From Bacteroidetes bacterium GWF2_29_10 (lineage in GTDB: Bacteria; Bacteroidota; Bacteroidia; Bacteroidales; GWE2-29-8): a stretch of 40,305 bases of DNA. Below, piece after piece: positions 1 through 8,384 of this stretch. Every line of letters starts with the position of its first letter. The stretch's first letter is position 1. Position numbers and translations under genes: made by a program. The stretch lies in the NCBI GenBank assembly GCA_001768555.1, contig MEOD01000012.1, positions 1 to 40,305 of the forward strand, in the 5' to 3' direction. Below the pieces are notes generated by a model. That model was not told where the DNA came from, ran no database searches, and worked only from the letters and a program-made list of their open reading frames with translations.

Positions 1-1070
1 TCTTGAATAGTAAATTCTATATCAAGCATATCTCTATAATGTTTTTCTAGTTTTAGTTCTATTTCGTGAAGTTGTTTATAAACTTTAGGCATAGCAGTTT
101 CCAATGATTCTAAATGAGTTGTATGTTCATTTTTACCAATTTCATTTATTGGGTTTGGAGTGCGTATTCCGGCAACAACATCTTCGCCTTGAGCATTAGC
201 TAACCATTCTCCATAGAAATAATTTTCTCCTGTAGCAGGGTTTCTAGTAAAAGCAACGCCTGTAGCTGAAGAATCGCCCATGTTTCCAAAAACCATTGAT
301 TGAATATTTACAGCAGTTCCCCATTCGTGAGGGATTCCCTCAAAACGTCTATAAGAAATAGCTCTTTTACCCATCCAACTTTGGAATACAGCACCTACTG
401 CTCCCCACAATTGCTCCATAGCATCTTCTGGGAAAGGTTTACCAACTACTTCTTTTACTTTTTTCTTATATATATCAATTAATTTTTTTAAATCTTCTGC
501 AGTTAAATCTGTGTCACTTTTAACACCTTTTGCTTTTTTCATTTTATGCAATTCGGCTTCAAGTTGTTGTCTAACGCCTTTACCTTCTTCAGGCTCAAGA
601 CCTGCTGCTTTTTCCATAACAACATCTGCATACATTTGGATAAGTCTTCTTTGTGAATCATATACAAAGCGAGGATTTCCTGTCTTTTTTATTAAGCCTT
701 CTCTAGTTACGTCATTAAGACCTACATTAAGAACTGTTTCCATCATTCCTGGCATTGAACTTCTAGCTCCAGATCTAACAGAAATCAATAATGGATTAGT
801 TTTGTCTCCAAAAATAGCACCCATTTCTTTCTCTGTTTTTTTCAAAGAATCTTTTACTTGTTTTTCTAATTCTTTAGGATACTTCCTATTGTTTTTATAA
901 TATTCCGTACAAACTTCAGTTGTAATTGTAAAGCCTGCAGGTACAGGTAAACCTATATTTACCATTTCTGCAAGATTTGCACCCTTACCACCGAGTAAAT
1001 TTTTCATGCTTGATTCACCTTCGGCTTTTTTTCCACCAAAGTAATACACGTATTGTTTTTCCTTAGCCAT
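1..1070 (-). CDS. ppdK: Pyruvate, phosphate dikinase, N-terminal part (runs off the left edge)
   Basis: The start is the ATG at 1068-1070, and the frame stays open to the window edge, giving 356 complete codons. The N-terminus has a glycine-rich stretch (GGKGANLAEM) and then VPAGFTITTEVC, followed by SVRSGARSSMPGMMETVLN, which are diagnostic of the ATP-grasp nucleotide-binding domain of PPDK/PEP synthase. Further in are FGNMGDSSATGVAFTRNPATG, and the visible part ends at RDMLDIEFTIQ. The full enzyme (about 900 residues) interconverts pyruvate, ATP and phosphate with PEP, AMP and pyrophosphate in the cytoplasm. The phosphohistidine and PEP-binding domains lie outside the window. In anaerobic Bacteroidota it often works in glycolysis/gluconeogenesis. 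A TAnnTTTG-type element lies about 50 bp upstream. Identification is secure from several motifs. Confidence 0.95.
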   Translation of the reverse strand, partial: MAKEKQYVYYFGGKKAEGESSMKNLLGGKGANLAEMVNIGLPVPAGFTITTEVCTEYYKNNRKYPKELEKQVKDSLKKTEKEMGAIFGDKTNPLLISVRSGARSSMPGMMETVLNVGLNDVTREGLIKKTGNPRFVYDSQRRLIQMYADVVMEKAAGLEPEEGKGVRQQLEAELHKMKKAKGVKSDTDLTAEDLKKLIDIYKKKVKEVVGKPFPEDAMEQLWGAVGAVFQSWMGKRAISYRRFEGIPHEWGTAVNIQSMVFGNMGDSSATGVAFTRNPATGENYFYGEWLANAQGEDVVAGIRTPNPINEIGKNEHTTHLESLETAMPKVYKQLHEIELKLEKHYRDMLDIEFTIQ

Positions 1071-1120
1071 GTTTATAAATTATTATTAGTTTAAAAATTA
1101 TTATTTTATTATTTATTTTT

Positions 1121-1128
1121 CAAAATTA
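1121..1128 (-). promoter_or_regulatory. Putative Bacteroidota -7 promoter element for ppdK
   Basis: On the minus strand this reads TAATTTTG, matching the TAnnTTTG -7 box of Bacteroidota, about 50 bp before the ppdK ATG. A TTTG further upstream (1144-1147) is closer than the usual 19-21 bp spacing, so only the -7 box is supported. Confidence 0.4.
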
Positions 1129-1172
1129 TGAAATTATTTTATTCAAACAATTAAATAATCATAAATTTTATT

Positions 1173-1790
1173 TTAAAATTTAGGATATTTACTTTTTGGG
1201 TTATATGTAAAGTTTTTACTTTTTTGTTGATTGTTAGGATTTGGGTTGTTCGGCATTGGTTTGTTATGTAATTCTGGATTATATTTAATTCCCCCTTTAG
1301 ACATTTCAGTTAAGTGTTGTATTATAACATCGTCTGAAGGATTATCTTTATTCCATTGTTGATAAGAACGTTTTAATTGATAAACAATTGATTTAATTAG
1401 AACATCTTTATCTCGCCCTTCAGGCATTTCTGCAACTTTATTAATTATTTGTTGAATAATTTTGCCGTAATGTTTATATTTTATGTTATTTTCAGGATAT
1501 ACCAATCTCTGAGGTTTATTGCTTAGTTGTTCCTTTGAAGGTAAAGGGTATGGGCTGTCAACATCTATTTTAAAATCGGACATTATAATTAAATGATCCC
1601 ATAATTTATGCTTAAAGTCATTCACATCTCGAAGATGTGGATTTAATTGTCCCATAACAGAAATGATTGCTTTTGCCATTTTGTTTCGTTTCTCTTTGTC
1701 TTCAATAGTCATTGCATATTCAATCATTTTTTGAATATTTCTACCATATTCGGGTATAACTAATCGGTTTAGTGAAGTATTATATTCCAT
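1173..1790 (-). CDS. DUF4290 family protein
   Basis: A 205-residue soluble protein with no signal peptide or membrane segment. It starts MEYNTSLNRLVIPEYGRNIQ and has conserved-looking blocks around residues 45-80 (GQLNPHLRD, DFKHKLWDHL), which I recognise as the DUF4290 family confined to Bacteroidota. The C-terminal 30 residues are low complexity, rich in Asn, Pro, Lys and Gln, and probably disordered. It follows the UvrD-type helicase gene by 10 bp in the same direction, so the two are probably co-transcribed. The molecular function is unknown, and the pairing with a DNA repair helicase is only suggestive. The ATG at 1788-1790 is the only sensible start. Confidence 0.85.
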   Translation of the reverse strand: MEYNTSLNRLVIPEYGRNIQKMIEYAMTIEDKEKRNKMAKAIISVMGQLNPHLRDVNDFKHKLWDHLIIMSDFKIDVDSPYPLPSKEQLSNKPQRLVYPENNIKYKHYGKIIQQIINKVAEMPEGRDKDVLIKSIVYQLKRSYQQWNKDNPSDDVIIQHLTEMSKGGIKYNPELHNKPMPNNPNPNNQQKSKNFTYNPKSKYPKF

Positions 1791-1800
1791 TTATATATAT

Positions 1801-4179
1801 TTAGTTATTCAGCTTTGTTAGTTTTGCAAATTTTAAAATAAGATCTTTTTTACCAAAATTATCAAAAAGAACAGATGCTTTTTTATTCTGCCCTACTCCT
1901 TCGATGTTAAGGATTGATCCATTTCCAAATCTTTGGTGAAACACTTTATCACCTTCATCCCAATCATTATTTCCTGTATCATTAAAACTTGGAGTATTTA
2001 TAACTTCTTCTAATTTAACCATCTTTTTATTTTGGGCAAATGCAGGAGAGTTTGTTGCAATAGTTGTTTGTTTTTGTATCTTTTTATAATAATGTGTTTT
2101 ATCTTGAAATTCACTTATGTCCCAATCATTGTTGTTATAATCATCACGGTTGTCACTAAATTTATTCTTAGAAAAATCATTATTATATGAATAATGCTCA
2201 GATGTTGACACAAAATCGACGTATTTGTGGTCAATTTCTTTAATAAAGCGGCTTTGTTCAGCTGGGCGTAGTTGTCCCCATTGATATCTTTGATTTGTGT
2301 AGGTTATAATCAATTCTTTCTCTGCACGTGTAATCCCAACATAAAATAATCGTCTTTCTTCTTCGATTTCTTTTCGAGATTGAAGAGATAGTTGGGAAGG
2401 GAAAAGATTTTCTTCAACTCCGCATATGAAAACGTAAGGGAATTCAAGACCTTTTGCAGCATGAAGAGTCATAAGGGATACTGTGTTCTTATCACTATTT
2501 TCGTCCTTTATTTCTGTTATAAGGCTTATTTCGTTTACATATTTATCAAGGCTTGGAAATAAAGCCTCAGGGTCAACAACTTCTTCAACGTAGTAACTAT
2601 CGGCAAATTCTTTTATTCCATTCAATAACTCTTCGACGTTTTCATATCGAGTAATGCCTTCAGGCGTTCTGTCATCAAAAAGTTCTTTCATTATTCCCGT
2701 GTTGCTCGTAATGTATGAAGCTAGTTCATAAGCATTTTTTTGTAGTAAGGAAGCGGTAAATCCTTTTATTTTAACAGCAAAGTCTTTAAGTCTTGTTTTT
2801 GTTGCATTATTAATATCTGAAGGGAATAGATTTGGATTTTCCATTATGGTCCAAATATCAGTATTGTTTGTTCTTGCAGCCAAAACTAATCTATCAATTG
2901 TTGTTTTGCCTATTCCTCTAGCTGGATAATTTATTACTCTAAGAAAAGCTTCTTCATCATTATTGTTGATTGTTAATCTAAAGTAAGCCATTAAATCCTT
3001 TATTTCTTTTCTTTGATAAAAGGACATGCCTCCATATATTTTATAAGGGATGCCTTTTTTTCTAAATGATTCTTCTAGTTGTCTTGATTGAGAATTTGTT
3101 CTGTAAAAGACAGCTATTTTATTGTAATCATCATCGGTAGTAAAAATCGTGTTTTTTATAATATCTGCGATATAGTTTGCCTCATCAATATCATTTATTG
3201 TTTCAACAACATTGATGTTTTTCCCAATTTCATTATCTGTCCAAACATTTTTCTTTATTTGTTCAGTATTTTTCTCTATAACTGAGTTAGCAGCTTCAAC
3301 TATGGTTTTGCTTGAACGATAGTTTTGCTCTAATTTAAACATCTTGAAAGTAGGATAATCTTTCTTGAAATTAAGAATATTTTGAATGTTAGCACCTCTA
3401 AATGAATAAATGCTTTGAGCGTCATCTCCCACTACACATATGTTCTTATGCAGCTGTGCTAATTTACGAACAATTAAATATTGAGAGAAATTGGTATCCT
3501 GATACTCATCAACAAGGATATACTTATACTTTTTTTGATATTTATTTAAGATATCTGGATAATCTCTAAAAAGAACATTTGTTTTATACAATAAGTCATC
3601 AAAATCCATTGCCGAAGACTTAAAGCAACGCTCGCAGTAAAGGGAATACAAAAGGCCAAACTTAGGTCGTTGCGCCCTCTTGTCTTCATTTAAATAATCG
3701 TCGCTTGAATTATATTCGGCAGGTGATATTAAGTTTGTTTTTAAAGAAGATATACGGCTAAGAACAGAATTAGGAGAATATATTTTATCATCTAAATCTT
3801 GTTCTTTTATTATATGCTTTATTAAAGACTTAGAGTCTGCCATATCGTATATGGTAAAATTTGTTGGATAACCCAATTTGGTTGATTCAACTCTAAGAAT
3901 CTTTGCAAATACAGAGTGGAATGTACCCATACTTATATTTAAAGATTCATTTCCAGTTACTATCTTTTGAATACGATCTTTCATTTCCTTTGCAGCCTTA
4001 TTTGTAAAAGTAAGTGCAAGAATATTAAAAGCATCAACTTTATTGTTCAAAAGATGTGCTATTTTATATGTAAGTACCCGTGTCTTTCCGGAGCCTGCGC
4101 CAGCAATAACCATTACGGCACCTTCATTATGTATAACAGCAGACCGTTGGGCATCATTCAATAAATCAAGATAACTCAT
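1801..4179 (-). CDS. uvrD: UvrD/PcrA-type superfamily 1A DNA helicase
   Basis: A 792-residue 3'-5' ATP-dependent DNA helicase of the UvrD/PcrA/Rep group, acting in nucleotide excision and mismatch repair and in clearing replication forks. Visible motifs in order: the Q-motif region (LNDAQRSAV), Walker A GAGSGKT at 27-33, motif Ia (LALTFTNKAAKEM), motif II DEYQDTN near 225, motif III (VVGDDAQSIYSFRGA), motif IV (LEQNYRSS), motif V (LMTLHAAKGLEFPYVF) and motif VI (EERRLFYVGITRAEKEL). The last 50 residues (DKVFHQRFGNGSILNIEG onward) form the Tudor-like C-terminal domain typical of PcrA/UvrD, so the protein is full length. A DUF4290 gene follows 10 bp downstream. Whether the best name is uvrD or pcrA cannot be settled from sequence alone. 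Confidence 0.95.
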   Translation of the reverse strand: MSYLDLLNDAQRSAVIHNEGAVMVIAGAGSGKTRVLTYKIAHLLNNKVDAFNILALTFTNKAAKEMKDRIQKIVTGNESLNISMGTFHSVFAKILRVESTKLGYPTNFTIYDMADSKSLIKHIIKEQDLDDKIYSPNSVLSRISSLKTNLISPAEYNSSDDYLNEDKRAQRPKFGLLYSLYCERCFKSSAMDFDDLLYKTNVLFRDYPDILNKYQKKYKYILVDEYQDTNFSQYLIVRKLAQLHKNICVVGDDAQSIYSFRGANIQNILNFKKDYPTFKMFKLEQNYRSSKTIVEAANSVIEKNTEQIKKNVWTDNEIGKNINVVETINDIDEANYIADIIKNTIFTTDDDYNKIAVFYRTNSQSRQLEESFRKKGIPYKIYGGMSFYQRKEIKDLMAYFRLTINNNDEEAFLRVINYPARGIGKTTIDRLVLAARTNNTDIWTIMENPNLFPSDINNATKTRLKDFAVKIKGFTASLLQKNAYELASYITSNTGIMKELFDDRTPEGITRYENVEELLNGIKEFADSYYVEEVVDPEALFPSLDKYVNEISLITEIKDENSDKNTVSLMTLHAAKGLEFPYVFICGVEENLFPSQLSLQSRKEIEEERRLFYVGITRAEKELIITYTNQRYQWGQLRPAEQSRFIKEIDHKYVDFVSTSEHYSYNNDFSKNKFSDNRDDYNNNDWDISEFQDKTHYYKKIQKQTTIATNSPAFAQNKKMVKLEEVINTPSFNDTGNNDWDEGDKVFHQRFGNGSILNIEGVGQNKKASVLFDNFGKKDLILKFAKLTKLNN

Positions 4180-4277
4180 TCAAATTATATAAAAGCTTTG
4201 AAATAGAATAATTTATAAACAAAAAGTAAGAATCAATGAGATTGATTTTATCTAAAACTTTTGCTAATTTTACTCTC

Positions 4278-4285
4278 CAAAGATA
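4278..4285 (-). promoter_or_regulatory. Putative -7 promoter element for the uvrD-DUF4290 operon
   Basis: Minus-strand TATCTTTG fits the TAnnTTTG box, about 100 bp upstream of the helicase ATG in an otherwise AT-rich spacer. There is no clear -33 TTTG at standard spacing. Confidence 0.35.
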
Positions 4286-4334
4286 TGTATTATTTTTTTT
4301 AAACTTAATAAAAATATTAATTAATTGCAAAAAA

Positions 4335-5234
4335 CTAGGTCTTTCTGAGCCATACTGCGAGTTGCATACCTTTGTTTGTTCTACCCATATACCACTTTAG
4401 CAGTTTATCTATAAATTTAGGCATATAAGTATCGCAAGGATAATAATATTTTTCCTCTACAATATAATTGTTGTTCAATCCATTTTTATCAAAAGAATCT
4501 TTTGTAAATTCATAGAGGTGGTAAGGGGAATGCATTGGGCTTATGTTTGTAACGTAATCGGTTCCTATTATTTTATAATAAAAATTAAATAGCTTTGACA
4601 TTAACCAATCAGAAGAAGGAACTTCAATATGTATAACACCGTCTTTTTTCAACCACATTAAAGCTCTTTTCAAACAATCATTAGGGTCATAGAAATGCTC
4701 CAACACTGAACTAAAAGTAATAAAATCAAAATAGTTATCTGGATAATCGGCCTCTTCTATTGTTGCGCAAATCAACTTATCCTTGCTTATTTTCATTGTA
4801 TTTATTGCTTTGTCATAAAAAGACTTGGAAGCCTCCATGCCATAAACATCATAACCAAATTTATCTAAAACAATCATCCCCTTCCCCACTCCAGCACCAA
4901 TGTCTAAAGCTTTTTGACCTTTTTCGAAGGGCTTCATCCTTTGTAATACCTCAATCTGACCAACAAAATAATTCGGATTTATATGAAAATACTCTTCTTT
5001 CCAATAACTTTCTGGAGGAACACCATAATGCGATTGTATATCAAAAGGAATAGGCAATGGGTCTGCATATATTAACCCACAACTATTGCATTTTATAACC
5101 GTTGTTGTTATTCCATGCTTACCCCGAGGGTTCCTACCCTGTGATTGATTCAATCTTTTCCCTAAAACTTTACTATTTATCGTTTTATCTCCACACATAT
5201 TGCAACTTGGCACATCAATAAAACTATACTTCAT
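4335..5234 (-). CDS. Class I SAM-dependent methyltransferase with N-terminal zinc-ribbon-like head
   Basis: A 299-residue cytoplasmic protein. Residues about 10-55 carry two cysteine pairs (CNMCGD and CNSCGLIYADPLP) that would bind one zinc ion. This head is common on methyltransferases of natural-product and polysaccharide loci. The Rossmann methyltransferase fold follows: motif I ALDIGAGVGKG, the acidic end of beta-2 (DVYGMEAS), motif II region YFDFITFSSVLEHFYDP and motif III LKKDGVIHIEVPS. This is the Methyltransf_23 type. The substrate cannot be read from the sequence. It stands alone between a helicase operon and a CarboxypepD_reg-like gene, with no transport or glycan genes next to it, although a polysaccharide locus lies 10 kb away. 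Fold confidence is high and substrate confidence is nil. Confidence 0.85.
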   Translation of the reverse strand: MKYSFIDVPSCNMCGDKTINSKVLGKRLNQSQGRNPRGKHGITTTVIKCNSCGLIYADPLPIPFDIQSHYGVPPESYWKEEYFHINPNYFVGQIEVLQRMKPFEKGQKALDIGAGVGKGMIVLDKFGYDVYGMEASKSFYDKAINTMKISKDKLICATIEEADYPDNYFDFITFSSVLEHFYDPNDCLKRALMWLKKDGVIHIEVPSSDWLMSKLFNFYYKIIGTDYVTNISPMHSPYHLYEFTKDSFDKNGLNNNYIVEEKYYYPCDTYMPKFIDKLLKWYMGRTNKGMQLAVWLRKT

Positions 5235-5368
5235 AATTAAATAATTTATTTTAGTTTGTAAAATTACTCTAAAATCATTAATTAATTACATTTTTTATAT
5301 GCAATATTTTTTCTCCTCTGTTCTGTTTAGTTTATGTATTTGTTTAGGTTAGAAGGTGTAACATCTTA

Positions 5369-6592
5369 TTAAGGAATCAATTCCAAAATCCCTTGTTGCA
5401 CTTTAAGTGTGCCTGCAACAGTACCCATATTTGTTATAACCATGTTTGTTGAGCCAGCTTGCCCCATCTCTAAAAGAGATACGTTTAATGGATCTCCAGG
5501 ATTAATAATTTTAAACAAATTGGCATCATGCACGCCTGTCAATAAACTCATGCTTACTTTCATTTGCGCACCCGTTGCGGTTAATAAAAATGATGGGTTT
5601 GGAGTACCGCCTAGAAGAGACAAAGGATTATTAACTGTAGCACCTGCTGCAACAGAAATAGTCGAGCCTATAGGGAATGAAATACTGGCTTTCTCTTTTA
5701 TTAAGCTAATATTTTTAACAGTAATCTTATGCTCCATAACTGGAATATTCCATACGATATAGTCCTTGTAGCCCTTTTTGCTTATTTGCAAAGTGTAGCT
5801 TCCTGCATCAAGCTTCGGAAAATAAAACAAGCCCAAATGATTTGTTTTAGAAATAATGCCAGTTTCCTGCAACTTAACATTAATTCCCTTTAAGCCAATA
5901 CCTGTTATCGCTTCCGCAACCACACCTCGCAATATTCCTCCATGCGAACCAATATCATTAATTTCTCGTGCAGAAACATAAGCATCGTAAAACTCTGGAT
6001 TAATCGTAAGAAAATACTCGGCTGCAACATCCAAATCATCCGATAAAAACGCTCTGAAAGACTTTATAAAATCCTTCAAATTTTGCCTTGCCAGCTTTCC
6101 TTTATCTATCTGCAACTGCGTTTTTGAGAATATTGCTTCATAAGGACCTATTAAAGCATCCAAATCCGTAAGCATTTGCTGTGTAATATTAAAAGTAGCA
6201 AGCCCTGTTAAATTATCCGTACAATCCGTTCGCACATTATCATACAACACCTTAAACGCCGCCCCAGATAATTTCCTGACACCACTAATCGAAATATCAT
6301 AATCATAAATAAGCTCTATCGTAGGATTAGCCTTTGCAAATAGTTTTAACCCAACTATAATTGGATGCATAAAGTTTTCAATAGCCTTGCGCTTTGCAAC
6401 CTTATCAGAAGTTATAATCTTTGTATTTATTATGGCAGAATCAAGCGCAGACTGAAATTCAGTGCACTTTGCTAAGAAAATCACTTGTGAACTCACCATT
6501 GGAGGATAGGTGTTCCAAATAGCTGTTGTTTCATTTAATAAATCTTTTACGACTCCCGTCATATTATTGATTTCTATGGCTATTTTAATCAT
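5369..6592 (-). CDS. CarboxypepD_reg-like domain protein of unknown function
   Basis: A 407-residue protein with no signal peptide or membrane segment. Residues 1-215 are predicted mostly helical and have no motif I know. Residues about 225-295 form a carboxypeptidase regulatory-like (transthyretin-type) beta-sandwich: LRGVVAEAITGIGLKGINV, then GLFYFPKLDAGSYTLQISKKGY, the pattern in which a loop of the prealbumin-like fold ends in aGxYtlxvsxxGY. The last 100 residues are beta-rich, Gly/Ser/Thr-rich and end in a repeat-like block (TNMGTVAGTLKVQQG). Such proteins occur widely in Bacteroidota with unassigned roles. Without a secretion signal it is probably cytoplasmic, which is unusual for this beta-sandwich. 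The gene is monocistronic by its spacing. Confidence 0.65.
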   Translation of the reverse strand: MIKIAIEINNMTGVVKDLLNETTAIWNTYPPMVSSQVIFLAKCTEFQSALDSAIINTKIITSDKVAKRKAIENFMHPIIVGLKLFAKANPTIELIYDYDISISGVRKLSGAAFKVLYDNVRTDCTDNLTGLATFNITQQMLTDLDALIGPYEAIFSKTQLQIDKGKLARQNLKDFIKSFRAFLSDDLDVAAEYFLTINPEFYDAYVSAREINDIGSHGGILRGVVAEAITGIGLKGINVKLQETGIISKTNHLGLFYFPKLDAGSYTLQISKKGYKDYIVWNIPVMEHKITVKNISLIKEKASISFPIGSTISVAAGATVNNPLSLLGGTPNPSFLLTATGAQMKVSMSLLTGVHDANLFKIINPGDPLNVSLLEMGQAGSTNMVITNMGTVAGTLKVQQGILELIP

Positions 6593-6652
6593 AATACATA
6601 AGATATTAAATTAATAAAAAAGATAAATTACAAACAAAAGTAATCTAATATT

Positions 6653-6781
6653 TTAATATATCCAAATGTTTTTTTCATTTATTTTCTCTTTTTCTTTATA
6701 TAACCAATATGTTTCCCCATTCAATTCCACTCCTGTGGAAGGGTGTCCTCAAGATGGGATAGTTCTCTTAAATTTTGTCAT
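6653..6781 (-). pseudogene. Degraded coding fragment downstream of zorE
   Basis: The minus-strand frame ending at TAA 6653-6655 reads GHPSTGVELNGETYWLYK and onward for 32 codons, which is protein-like in composition. It is interrupted by TGA at 6749-6751, upstream of which the same frame continues from ATG 6779-6781 as MTKFKRTIPS. A TAG stop lies further upstream in the same frame. A TGG-to-TGA change would join the two parts. I do not recognise the family. It may be a decayed small gene that once closed the defence operon, or a chance open stretch. It contains a short perfect hairpin (6725-6740, TTCCAC/GTGGAA arms) without a T-run, so it is not an obvious terminator. Confidence 0.3.
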
Positions 6782-6818
6782 TACTTCAATATTTTCCTAT
6801 ATATCAACTCTATCCATT

Positions 6819-7640
6819 TCATCCATTCTCGTGCATTTTCAAATATGGATTTTTTAATTTTTCTAATTTATTATGATATTTGTTTACAAACTTTTTTCGT
6901 TCGTTAAGCATTCTTTTTTTTTCAAAATTTTCTTCGTGTTTTATGTCTTTAAATGAATGACATAGGATGCAAAGGCATTCTAAATTGTTTTCTCTGTTAT
7001 TTGTTTTATCACCGTTTTTATGGTGTGTATGTAAATAACGTCTATCTAATGAATTATCTATTTGAATTCCACAAGACTCACAAGTGTAATTTTTTTTTGT
7101 TCGATAGCTTTTGCTAATTTTCTGCCAATCACGAGGATAACCAAAAATATCAACTTCAATATTGTCTTCTTCAATTTTTGATTTATCAAGTGAATCAAAA
7201 AAATCTTGAGTGTCTTCTATTTCTTCAAAATATTCGGATTTACAATATGAGCAAAGTTCTAGCTTAATATCGTTATATTTGATTTTTGTTTATTTGTCAA
7301 TCAAGTTGTTTACGTCTGAATTTGACCATTCGTAACGTTGTTTGAAACGACCACTGCTAATAAATTCTTGAATTGTTTTGCATTTGAGTAAATGAAATTT
7401 CGGAAACTTTTCTAAACCTCCATTATAAGTTATATATGCTTTTTGGATAAACATATAGCCACGATATTTCTTTCCTTCATATTCAAGATAGATACCGTCG
7501 TCTTCAAAAGAAATCGAACCAGATTTATAAGCTTCTTCAAAATCAATGCCCTTGATTATTTGAAAACCACTCCCTCCTTTTAATGAAGGAAAACCCCATT
7601 CATCTAGCTTACTGTCTAATATTTCGAATTGATACAGCAT
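6819..7640 (-). pseudogene. zorE: Zorya type II HNH endonuclease ZorE, interrupted by an in-frame TAA
   Basis: The reading frame spans 274 codons from ATG 7638-7640 to TGA 6819-6821, with a single internal TAA (7290-7292) at codon 117. Codons 1-116 give an N-terminal domain with LKGGSGFQIIKGIDF, KFPKFHLLKCKTIQEF and RYEWSNSDVNNLIDK. After the stop the same frame continues with a Cys pair C130/C133 and then a full HNH module: C187-x2-C190, HTHHKNGDKTNN (204-215), C224-x2-C227 and H228. No frameshift is needed, only one codon. The second half has no ATG before the zinc-binding core, so a separate nuclease gene is unlikely. In Zorya type II, ZorE is the HNH nuclease that acts on phage DNA. The gene starts 1 bp after zorB. 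The change could be a real nonsense mutation (for example CAA, AAA or GAA to TAA), a sequencing error, or a readthrough site. Confidence 0.8.
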
Positions 7641-7641
7641 A

Positions 7642-8379
7642 TTATTTTGAAATTTCTTTTAATACTTGCTCAATGAGTATTTCGCTTGTTGTAATTATTC
7701 TAAACTCAACTCTCCTAGAATAATTATTATTTGTCGGTTTACCAGATAATGCTGTCATTTGTTTGTTGTCATCTAATGTTCTTCCATATGACAGACCATT
7801 TGCAGTTATCCAAAATTGTAATTGTTGCTCATCTTTTGGACTTAAATTTTTATAATAGTCCATATTTCTGAAATATTTTAGCACCTGAGCTGATCTTAAT
7901 TGTGATAACATGATATTTCCAATATATGGGTCAACATCAAATTTTAATGCAACAACAGTATCAGTATGCCCTTCAATTCTAATTTCTGCAATCTTATTTT
8001 TATACTCATTCTGCATAAGAATTGAAAAATATCTTGGAAGAAATTTAGATAATATTTGTGCGAAATAAGGTCGAATATTTGTTTGACCTGATTCAAAAAG
8101 AACTTCGGGATTAGTGAATTTTATTGATAAATCCTTGTCTAATTCAACCTCCCATTCTTTGAAATCATCTTTAAACTCTTTTTTTAATTCTGCATACAAT
8201 TGCTCTTTAGTTGCTTTAAATTCTTTAAAAATTAAATCTCTTTCCTTTTGTTTTTTTTGGACTTCAACAATATATGAAATGGCAATAAACATAAATATAA
8301 CCATTAACCCAGTCATTATATCTGAGAATGAAATCCAATTACTTTCATTACTGCTTCCTTTACCTTTAGCCAATGCCAT
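7642..8379 (-). CDS. zorB: Zorya defence protein ZorB, MotB/OmpA-like peptidoglycan-binding stator subunit
   Basis: A 245-residue inner-membrane protein. A short cytoplasmic tail is followed by one membrane helix, residues about 18-38 (SDIMTGLMVIFMFIAISYIV), whose Asp20 sits where MotB/ZorB carries the ion-translocating aspartate. A charged linker or coiled coil (about 40-80) leads to an OmpA-like domain: FESGQTNIRP, IRIEGHTDTV, LSQLRSAQVLKYF, ANGLSYGRTL and the terminal NNNYSRRVEFRI, the peptidoglycan-anchoring signature. In Zorya, ZorA5ZorB2 forms an ion-driven motor in the cell envelope that senses phage entry and triggers the nuclease. The gene starts 5 bp after the zorA stop and is followed 1 bp later by zorE, so the three are one transcript. 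ZorB is intact here. Confidence 0.88.
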   Translation of the reverse strand: MALAKGKGSSNESNWISFSDIMTGLMVIFMFIAISYIVEVQKKQKERDLIFKEFKATKEQLYAELKKEFKDDFKEWEVELDKDLSIKFTNPEVLFESGQTNIRPYFAQILSKFLPRYFSILMQNEYKNKIAEIRIEGHTDTVVALKFDVDPYIGNIMLSQLRSAQVLKYFRNMDYYKNLSPKDEQQLQFWITANGLSYGRTLDDNKQMTALSGKPTNNNYSRRVEFRIITTSEILIEQVLKEISK

Positions 8380-8384
8380 ATTTA

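Noticed and set aside
6725-6740. Perfect 6-bp hairpin TTCCAC/GTGGAA downstream of zorE as terminator
   Set aside because: No T-run follows on either strand and the arms lie inside the broken coding frame, so there is no support for termination.
7290-7640. A complete 116-residue stand-alone gene ending at TAA 7290
   Set aside because: The same frame continues at once into a complete HNH module without its own start codon, so it is better read as the N-terminal part of zorE.
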